This document shows, piece after piece, positions 22,888 to 28,557 of a stretch of 28,557 nt of DNA. The DNA lies in contig CABUSR010000023.1 in assembly GCA_902494245.1 (NCBI GenBank), forward strand, positions 1-28,557, given 5' to 3'. Origin of the DNA: an uncultured Collinsella sp. GTDB taxonomy: Bacteria > Actinomycetota > Coriobacteriia > Coriobacteriales > Coriobacteriaceae. Each line of letters starts with the position of its first letter. Position 1 is the first letter of the stretch. The translations under genes were made by a program, and so were the position numbers. Below the pieces are notes generated by a model. It worked only from the letters and a program-made list of their open reading frames with translations, did not search any database and was not told the origin of the DNA.

Positions 22888-25134
22888 TTACTCGGCGTCG
22901 TGGTGACGGCGGGGCTTGCGGCCTCCGTTGTCGCCGGGACGGCGCGGACGGTCGCTGCGCTCAGAGCGCTCGCGACCCGGACGCTCACGGCGCTGGAAGT
23001 GCTCGCCGTCACCCTCGGAGGCACCCTCAGCGCGAGCCGGGGCCTCGGGCTTGTCAAGACGATCGAGCGAGATCTTGCCGCGATCATCGACCTCGATGAC
23101 GACGACCTTGACCTCGTCGCCCACGTTGAGGACGTCCTCGACCTTCTCAACGCGGCCCTTGGCGACGCGGGAGATGTGCAGCAGGCCGTCCTTACCGGGC
23201 AGCAGGTTGACGAAGGCGCCGAAGGGCTGAATGGAGACCACGCGACCGGTGTACTCCTCGCCCGGCTCGGGAACCTTGATGATGAGCTTGATGCGCTCGA
23301 CGGCCTGGTCGACGGACTCGCCGGTGCCGCCGACAAAGACGGTGCCGTCCTCCTGGATGTCGACCGAAGCGCCGGTCTCGTCCTGGATACCGCGGATGAC
23401 CTTACCGCCGGAACCGATGACGTCGCGGATCTTGTCGGTCGGAACCTGGATGGAAACGATGCGCGGAGCGGTGCTACGCGTGGTGTGGCGCGGCTCGGGG
23501 ATCACATCGAGCATCTTCTGCAGGATGAAGGCGCGACCCTCCTTGGCCTGCTGCAGAGCGCGGGCCAGGATGTCGAAGGTGAGGCCGGTGGCCTTGTTGT
23601 CCATCTGCAGGGCGGTGATGCCCTCGGTGGTGCCGGTGACCTTAAAGTCCATGTCGCCCAGGAAGTCCTCGAGACCCTGGATGTCGGACAGGACCACGGT
23701 CTTGCCCTCCTCCTGGATCAGGCCCATGGCGATACCGGAGACCGGGCGCTTAATGGGCACGCCGCCGTCCATAAGGGCGAGCGTAGAACCGCAGGTCGAA
23801 GCCATCGAAGATGAGCCGTTGGACTCCATGACCTCGGAGACGACGCGGATGGCGTAGGGGAACTCGTTCTCGTCGGGGAGCACCGGAAGCAGAGCGCGCT
23901 CAGCAAGGTTGCCGTGGCCGATCTCGCGGCGCTTGGGGCTGCCCATACGGCCGGTCTCGCCGGTGCAGAACGGCGGGAAATTGTAGTGATGCATGTAGCG
24001 CTTGCCCTCGGTAGGCTCGATGGTATCCAGACGCTGGCCCTCGTTGAGCATGCCGAGCGAAAGAACCGAGAGCACCTGGGTCTGGCCACGCTGGAACAGG
24101 CCGGAGCCGTGAACGAGCGGCAGGTAGTTGTCCTTCACCATGATGGGGCGGATCTCATCGGCGGCACGGCCGTCGACACGCTCACCGGTCTCGACGACCA
24201 TGGTGCGCATGGCCTTCTTCTCGAGCTTCTTGAGCGCCACGGGGATCTCGCGCTCCCAAGCGGCCTGCTCCTCCTCGGTGAACTCGGCGCGGATGGACTC
24301 CTTCAGAGCCTCGACCTTACCGATACGGGAGAGCTTGTCGGCGTCACGAAGGGCGGCTGCCATCTCGTCGTAGTGGGCGAAGATGCGCTCCTGGACCTCC
24401 TCGACGGGCTGGTCGAGCGGGTACTCCTTCTTGACGATGGGGCCGTTAACCTGCTCCCACTCGGCGACGAACTCGTCCTGAGCCTGGCAGAAAGCGGCAA
24501 GGGCCTCCTGGCCAAACTTCATGGCGGCGAGCATGTCGTCCTCGGAGATCTCCTCGGCGCCGGCCTCGACCATCGAGATGAAGTCGGCGGATCCGCCCAG
24601 CTCCAGGTCCAGATCCGAGTTCTCGCGCTCCTCGTAGGTGGGGTTGACGATAAACTCGCCTGTCTCCACGTTACGGCCGATGCGCACGCAGGCAAGCGGG
24701 CCCTCGAAGGGCACGCCGCCAAGCGTCATGGCCAGGGATGCACCCATGACGTTGATGACATCGAACGGGTTGACCTGGTCGGCGACGAGCGAGGTGGCGA
24801 CGATGTGCACCTCGTTGCGGAAGCCATCCGGGAAGCTCGGGCGAATCGGGCGATCGATCATGCGGGCCGTGAGCGTGGCCTTCTCGCTGGGACGGCCCTC
24901 ACGCTTGAGGTAGCCACCCGGGATGCGGCCGGCTGCGTACATCTTCTCGTTGAAGTCGACGGTCAGCGGGAAGAAGTCGTAGTTCTTGCGCTCCTTGGAG
25001 ACGACCACGGTGTCGAGCATCGTGGTGTCGCCCTGCTTGACCAGGCAGGCGCCGGTGGCTTGCTTGGCAAGCTCGCCCGACTCAAAGGTGTAGGTCTTGC
25101 CGTACAGCTCAAAGGTCTTGGATACGAGTGTCAT
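22888..25134 (-). CDS. pnp: Polyribonucleotide nucleotidyltransferase (PNPase)
   Basis: PNPase, 748 residues from the chosen start, a phosphorolytic 3'-5' exonuclease. Two RNase PH domains are separated by a helical linker. A KH domain (PTDKIRDVIGSGGKVIRGI) and an S1 domain (GEEYTGRVVSIQPFGAFVNL) follow. The last 45 or so residues are a charged Arg/Gly/Glu-rich tail ending RRHHDAE. The ATG at 25134 has AAGGAG 4 bases upstream and begins MTLVSKTFEL, as expected; a longer frame to 25239 runs through leader hairpins. rpsO lies upstream, the widely conserved order. Confidence 0.97.
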   Translation of the reverse strand: MTLVSKTFELYGKTYTFESGELAKQATGACLVKQGDTTMLDTVVVSKERKNYDFFPLTVDFNEKMYAAGRIPGGYLKREGRPSEKATLTARMIDRPIRPSFPDGFRNEVHIVATSLVADQVNPFDVINVMGASLAMTLGGVPFEGPLACVRIGRNVETGEFIVNPTYEERENSDLDLELGGSADFISMVEAGAEEISEDDMLAAMKFGQEALAAFCQAQDEFVAEWEQVNGPIVKKEYPLDQPVEEVQERIFAHYDEMAAALRDADKLSRIGKVEALKESIRAEFTEEEQAAWEREIPVALKKLEKKAMRTMVVETGERVDGRAADEIRPIMVKDNYLPLVHGSGLFQRGQTQVLSVLSLGMLNEGQRLDTIEPTEGKRYMHHYNFPPFCTGETGRMGSPKRREIGHGNLAERALLPVLPDENEFPYAIRVVSEVMESNGSSSMASTCGSTLALMDGGVPIKRPVSGIAMGLIQEEGKTVVLSDIQGLEDFLGDMDFKVTGTTEGITALQMDNKATGLTFDILARALQQAKEGRAFILQKMLDVIPEPRHTTRSTAPRIVSIQVPTDKIRDVIGSGGKVIRGIQDETGASVDIQEDGTVFVGGTGESVDQAVERIKLIIKVPEPGEEYTGRVVSIQPFGAFVNLLPGKDGLLHISRVAKGRVEKVEDVLNVGDEVKVVVIEVDDRGKISLDRLDKPEAPARAEGASEGDGEHFQRRERPGRERSERSDRPRRPGDNGGRKPRRHHDAE

Positions 25135-25147
25135 TGTTCTCCTTAAC

Positions 25148-25218
25148 CCCGCAGACCCCTTGTCTGCGGGCTTCTCATGTGACGCGGGCCCCCTGCCCCC
25201 GCCACGCTTCAGAGCGTG
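25148..25218 (-). promoter_or_regulatory. Structured leader of pnp
   Basis: Between the rpsO terminator and pnp the minus strand can form three hairpins: 25203-25218 (CACGCT-CTGA-AGCGTG), 25184-25202 (5-bp GC stem), and 25148-25170 (CCCGCAGAC-AAGGG-GTCTGCGGG). The last ends only a few bases before the pnp ribosome site. In E. coli, pnp is autoregulated through a cleaved leader hairpin; whether this one works in that way is inference. Confidence 0.5.
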
Positions 25219-25236
25219 ATTGTTCGCGCCCTTACA

Positions 25237-25269
25237 CAAAAAGAGCGCCCCGCTGCGCAGGACGCTCTT
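25237..25269 (-). terminator. Terminator after rpsO
   Basis: On the minus strand AAGAGCG-N15-CGCTCTT is followed by TTTTTGTG, a good intrinsic terminator 14 bases beyond the rpsO stop. Some read-through into pnp is likely, since no separate pnp promoter was recognised. Confidence 0.8.
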
Positions 25270-25283
25270 AGCATGTACAAATC

Positions 25284-25562
25284 CTACTGGATGTTGTCGC
25301 GGATGCCCAGAGCCTTGATGAGCTCACGGTACTCGACGATGTCGTTCTTCTTGATGTAGGAGAGAAGACGACGACGACGGCCGACGAGCATGAGCAGGCC
25401 ACGACGGGTGTGGAAGTCCTTCTGGTGGGACTTCATGTGCTCGGTCAGCTCCTTGATGCGCTCGGACAGGATGGCGACCTGAACCTTGGGGTTGCCGGTG
25501 TCGACCGGGGTGTTACCGAACTGGGCAGTCAGCTCCGCCTTGCGCTCTTTAGAAACAGTCAT
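25284..25562 (-). CDS. rpsO: 30S ribosomal protein S15
   Basis: S15, 92 residues, a primary binder of the 16S rRNA central domain. The motifs HMKSHQKDFHTRRGLLMLVG and RRRRLLSYIKKND are the conserved rRNA-contacting helices. The ATG at 25562 has AAAGGTG 5 bases upstream; the longer frame adds non-family residues. In many bacteria S15 represses its own translation by binding the mRNA leader. Here a small GTCGCC-CACG-GGCGAC hairpin (25583-25598) lies about 20 bases before the start. Confidence 0.97.
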   Translation of the reverse strand: MTVSKERKAELTAQFGNTPVDTGNPKVQVAILSERIKELTEHMKSHQKDFHTRRGLLMLVGRRRRLLSYIKKNDIVEYRELIKALGIRDNIQ

Positions 25563-25582
25563 TGTTTCACCTTTCGTTTTGC

Positions 25583-25598
25583 GTCGCCCACGGGCGAC
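25583..25598 (-). promoter_or_regulatory. Hairpin in the rpsO leader
   Basis: A 6-7 bp GC stem (GTCGCCC/GGGCGAC) about 20 bases upstream of the rpsO start codon. The S15 leader is a known autoregulation point, with structures differing between phyla. This is a candidate only. Confidence 0.35.
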
Positions 25599-25700
25599 TC
25601 GATTCGCCTCGGACTGGGAAGCCGCCGGTGGAGCGAACAACCAAGGTCGAGGTACCAACAGGTCGGTATGTTACCACAAGCAGCCCGCGCCTGCGCATCA

Positions 25701-26450
25701 TCACCGACCCAACATGAATTCCATCGCACGGAGGCGCTGGTCGGTATGCGTCGCAGCCCAAACATGCGAAAGCCCGAGCAGGAATGCCGCCGTATGCGGG
25801 TCGATTCGCTCGGCCATGAGCGCATCGAAGGTCATGGACATGAGGGCGCGCAGCCATGCGGTCTCACCGGTCGACACCAGTTCGGCACCTGGAACGCTCG
25901 ACGCGCACGACCCGCACATGAGACCGCCCGCCTGGGCTGAAAAATACGACAGCATGGGGTCTCCGCACAGTACACAGGCCGAAAAATCGGGACGATAGCC
26001 AACGTGCGATAGCAGCTTAAAGACATATGCCGCCACAAGTAGGTCCATATGTGCCGTGTCAAGCCCGCTGCCCACCAGGGCAAGCGCTCGCTGCGTTATG
26101 GCAAAGGTAAACGGGTCCTCGGCGTCCTCGAACGAGCACACGCGCGCGACCTCGGCGATCGCGCTTGCGGCGCAGGTCGTCTCGTAATCGGGCGCAGCGC
26201 CGAGCGGCGCCTCCAAAAGCTCGGCCTGAGAAACCACGTCGAGTGACCGTCCATGTGCGAGTAGCATATCGACCGTACAGAACAGCTCGCAGCGCGCAGC
26301 CAGGCGTCCGCCGGGTTTGCGGGCGCCCTTTGCCACGGCACGAACCTGCCGTCCCCGCTCGTCAAGCATCGTCAAGATCAGGTCGGTCTCTTTGAGCTTC
26401 GTCTTGTCGAGGACGAGCACCTTGGTGCGATATGTCCGGGAGCCTGCCAT
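25701..26450 (-). CDS. recO: DNA repair protein RecO
   Basis: RecO, 249 residues, a recombination mediator that loads RecA with RecR. The N-terminal OB fold starts YRTKVLVLDKTKLKETDLIL. A helical domain follows, then a zinc finger with Cys159, Cys162, Cys179 and Cys182 (CVLCGD and MCGSC). It lies 15 bp after era, the usual arrangement. The ribosome site is weak (AGGA 11 bases before the ATG). Confidence 0.95.
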   Translation of the reverse strand: MAGSRTYRTKVLVLDKTKLKETDLILTMLDERGRQVRAVAKGARKPGGRLAARCELFCTVDMLLAHGRSLDVVSQAELLEAPLGAAPDYETTCAASAIAEVARVCSFEDAEDPFTFAITQRALALVGSGLDTAHMDLLVAAYVFKLLSHVGYRPDFSACVLCGDPMLSYFSAQAGGLMCGSCASSVPGAELVSTGETAWLRALMSMTFDALMAERIDPHTAAFLLGLSHVWAATHTDQRLRAMEFMLGR

Positions 26451-26465
26451 GCGCGCCGCGCGTCC

Positions 26466-27533
26466 TTAGTCCTCGGCGTTGTAGCCAAAGCGGCGAATCT
26501 GGGCCTCGTCGTCACGCCAGCCGGCCTTGACCTTCACGTCCAGCTCCAAAAAGACCTGCGTGCCAAAGATGCGCTCAAGATCGCGACGGGCGTCGATACC
26601 GATATGCTTGATCATCTCGCCGCCCTTACCGATGATGATGCCCTTTTGGCCCTCGCGCTCGACGTAAATGGTGGCGTGCACGCGCAGCACCTTCTTGGTC
26701 TGCTCGAGCGCATCGCAGATCACGCCAACGGAGTGCGGAATCTCATCACGGGTGCGGCGCAAGACCTTCTCGCGCACAAACTCGGCAACGAGCGTCTCAT
26801 CGGAAGCGTCGGTACCCATGTCCTCGGGGAACCAACGCGGACCCTCAGGCAAAAAGTGCGCAACGGTCTCGATAAATGCATCGACGTTGAAGTTCTTGAC
26901 CGACGACGTCACGATCTCGTCGTCATATTCCATGAGTTCGTGGGCTGCCTTAAGCTGCTCCATGACCTGTGCGGGGTCGGCCTCATCGGCCTTGGTGAGC
27001 ACCAGGACCTTCTTGGAACGAGCGTTCTTGACGCGCTCGGCAACCCAGGCGTCTCCCCTGCCGATCGGTTTGGTGGCATCAATCAAAAACGCGACAACAT
27101 CAACATCGTTCAGCTCGAACAACGCACTCTTGTTGAGCTCGGAACCCAGACCGTCCTTGGGCTTGTGGATACCCGGGGTATCGACAAAGACCAGCTGGTA
27201 GCCGGGACGGTTAACGACGGCGCGCATGCGGCGGCGGGTCGTCTGGGCCACCGGCGAGGTGATGGCGACCTTTTTGCCATAGCAGGCATTAAGCAGCGTG
27301 GACTTGCCAGCGTTGGGACGACCGACCAGGGCCACAAAGCCGCTGCGGAAACCGGGCTCCACGTCGCCAAAGCCCGCGAGGTTGTCGTCCTCGTCGCACA
27401 GGGCGTCGAGTTCCTCGTCGCTCATACCCTCAAACGGGTCGAACTCCTCGACATCCTCGAGCTCCTCGGTATCCACCGCGTCCAGGGACTCGTCGTCCAA
27501 AATCTCATCGGTAGGCTGCATATTGTCGGACAT
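26466..27533 (-). CDS. era: GTPase Era with an acidic N-terminal extension
   Basis: Era, 355 residues, a GTPase that binds the 3' end of 16S rRNA in 30S assembly. G1 is GRPNAGKS (71-78). The switch segment with ITSPVAQTTRRRM, G3 DTPG and G4 TKAD are present, and a C-terminal KH domain contains GIIIGKGGEMIKHIG. Usual Era proteins are near 300 residues; this one has about 60 extra acidic residues at the start (rich in Asp and Glu). The start is supported by AAAGGGA 6 bases upstream. It lies 12 bp after dgkA. Confidence 0.96.
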   Translation of the reverse strand: MSDNMQPTDEILDDESLDAVDTEELEDVEEFDPFEGMSDEELDALCDEDDNLAGFGDVEPGFRSGFVALVGRPNAGKSTLLNACYGKKVAITSPVAQTTRRRMRAVVNRPGYQLVFVDTPGIHKPKDGLGSELNKSALFELNDVDVVAFLIDATKPIGRGDAWVAERVKNARSKKVLVLTKADEADPAQVMEQLKAAHELMEYDDEIVTSSVKNFNVDAFIETVAHFLPEGPRWFPEDMGTDASDETLVAEFVREKVLRRTRDEIPHSVGVICDALEQTKKVLRVHATIYVEREGQKGIIIGKGGEMIKHIGIDARRDLERIFGTQVFLELDVKVKAGWRDDEAQIRRFGYNAED

Positions 27534-27545
27534 GGGAATCCCTTT

Positions 27546-27923
27546 CTAAATAAAGCCGAGCGCGTGGGCAAATACCAGCAAGCCCACAATCGCGGCGGTG
27601 ATGGAAAGAACGTATACAGAGGCGGCGGCGATGTCCTTCGCACGCTTGGCCAGCGGATGGAGCTCCTGGGTCGCCAGGTCGACGATAGCCTCCATGGCGG
27701 TGTTGCAAAGCTCGCCGTGAATCACCAGGCCGCAACAGATGATAATCGTGGCCCACTCGGCAATGTCGAGCCCCACGACGCAGCCGGCAATGACGGTGCA
27801 CACGCCCGCAACGAGCATGACCTTAATGTTGCGCTCGGTCTTGACGGCGGTGACAAAGCCCTCCATAGCGTAGGAAAACGACTTCAAGAAGGACGGATGG
27901 TCCTTGTTCGATCCGGGAATCAT
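27546..27923 (-). CDS. dgkA: Diacylglycerol kinase family protein (undecaprenol kinase type)
   Basis: A 125-residue small integral membrane kinase. The family signature ELCNTAMEAIVDLA (71-84) carries the metal-binding Glu and Asn residues, and HPLAKRAKDIAAASV (89-103) follows. Three membrane segments are visible. In Gram-positive bacteria this family mainly phosphorylates undecaprenol for lipid carrier recycling. The ribosome site AGGAG overlaps the ybeY stop codon (CTAGGAG), so the two are coupled. Confidence 0.92.
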   Translation of the reverse strand: MIPGSNKDHPSFLKSFSYAMEGFVTAVKTERNIKVMLVAGVCTVIAGCVVGLDIAEWATIIICCGLVIHGELCNTAMEAIVDLATQELHPLAKRAKDIAAASVYVLSITAAIVGLLVFAHALGFI

Positions 27924-27932
27924 AGACGGCTC

Positions 27933-28442
27933 CTAGTCGTGGGCGTGGTTGGTGATGGGGCCGACGTGGACTAGCTTGGGGTCCTCGCCGCGCTCGAGCG
28001 CCAGATCGCGCAGGATGGCGTCCTCGCGGGCCTCCATGACCTCGGCCTCGTCGTCCTCGATGTGGTCATAGCCCAGCAGGTGCAGCATGCCGTGAACGAG
28101 CATCAGACGGCACTCGTCAGCGGGGCTATTGCCAAAACCGGGGGCCTGACGGGCAATAACCTGCGGGGCCAAGATAATATCGCCGAGCTCGAGCGTCTCA
28201 TCGGCGGGAATGTCATCGTCAAAGGCCGAATCGCACTCAAACGAGAGCACATCGGTGGTGCGGTCGATACCGCGCCACTCGTGGTTGAGCTCGTGCATCT
28301 CGTCCTCGTCGACATACGAAAGGGAAATCTCGACTTCACGTTCAACGCCCTCGGCAGCAAGCACAACCTCGCAGATGTGCTCCACCTCCTGCGCGTCGAG
28401 CAGCGTATCGAGCTCGGCATCGTTGCTGATCAATACACTCAA
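27933..28442 (-). CDS. ybeY: Endoribonuclease YbeY
   Basis: YbeY, 169 residues, a zinc-dependent RNase in 16S rRNA 3' maturation and 70S quality control. The metal site HGMLHLLGYDH has His117, His121 and His127. The start is TTG at 28440-28442, overlapping the phoH stop TGA in the sequence TTGA, with AGGAG 5 bases upstream. It follows phoH, as in most Gram-positive bacteria. Confidence 0.95.
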   Translation of the reverse strand: MSVLISNDAELDTLLDAQEVEHICEVVLAAEGVEREVEISLSYVDEDEMHELNHEWRGIDRTTDVLSFECDSAFDDDIPADETLELGDIILAPQVIARQAPGFGNSPADECRLMLVHGMLHLLGYDHIEDDEAEVMEAREDAILRDLALERGEDPKLVHVGPITNHAHD

Positions 28443-28557
28443 CGGGACTCCTTTCGGTCACGTACGCGTTTCTCGCGCACATCATCATAAGTATCGTATG
28501 CCTCGACGATACGTCCCACCAAGGCATGGCGCACCACGTCGGCACGCTCGAGGTGCG
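28439..28557 (-). CDS. phoH: PhoH-like ATPase, C-terminal end (partial)
   Basis: The last 39 residues of a gene running off the right edge. They include HLERADVVRHALVGRIVEAY, which matches the usual C-terminus of PhoH-like ATPases. A charged tail ending RDRKESR follows. The stop overlaps the ybeY start. The P-loop domain is outside the window, so the name rests on the C-terminus and on the phoH-ybeY-dgkA-era-recO order. Confidence 0.8.
   Translation of the reverse strand, partial: HLERADVVRHALVGRIVEAYDTYDDVREKRVRDRKESR

Overview
The window looks like a chromosomal segment of a GC-rich actinobacterium of the Coriobacteriia, most likely Collinsella or a close relative. I infer this from protein character and gene order (rnj-ftsK-rodZ-yajQ-rimO-pgsA-cinA-recA-recX, then rny, a GHKL ATPase, spoVS, miaB-miaA-hflX), from having RNase J, RNase Y and PNPase together, and from Gram-positive LexA boxes (GAAC-N4-GTTC). 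No search was run, so the taxon is an inference.

Layout. Bases 1-615 hold the 3' end of an unidentified plus-strand gene and a cluster of long hairpins. Bases 616-2011 (minus) hold a membrane LysM protein, nrdR and dut, divergent from lexA (plus, 2172-2816). lexA is coupled to a membrane acyltransferase-like gene (2816-3520). From 3505 to 28557 every gene is on the minus strand: hflX, miaA, miaB, spoVS, a GHKL ATPase and rny; recX and recA; cinA/pncC, pgsA, rimO, yajQ, rodZ, ftsK and rnj; a LacA/Maa-type acetyltransferase; pnp and rpsO; recO, era, dgkA, ybeY and the 3' end of phoH. Many neighbours overlap by one base (TAATG or TGATG) or lie within a few bases.

Themes. (1) An SOS module: LexA boxes lie exactly between -35 and -10 in the promoters of the LysM gene and of recA, and three boxes fill the lexA intergenic region. 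(2) RNA decay and maturation: RNase J, RNase Y, PNPase, YbeY, MiaA, MiaB, RimO, HflX and Era. (3) Cell envelope and chromosome handling: FtsK, RodZ, PgsA and DgkA.

The least ordinary content is intergenic. Two families of long structured repeats each combine a conserved core with a long, nearly perfect basal stem. In family A (172-275, 433-530, partial at 549-600) the 36-nt core is nearly constant while the outer stem sequence changes, and a G.U wobble is kept at the same stem position beside covarying pairs. In family B (21826-21909 and 22694-22840) an 84-nt core is 73/84 identical, and at least six of the eleven differences are compensated pairs in one hairpin. The two B copies are inverted around a single acetyltransferase gene of lower GC. 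These look like either an undescribed structured RNA class or a non-autonomous mobile repeat. A run of six ACCAAA motifs at about 11-bp spacing upstream of recA is a second unexplained signal.

No rRNA, tRNA, CRISPR array, complete insertion sequence or phage gene was seen.
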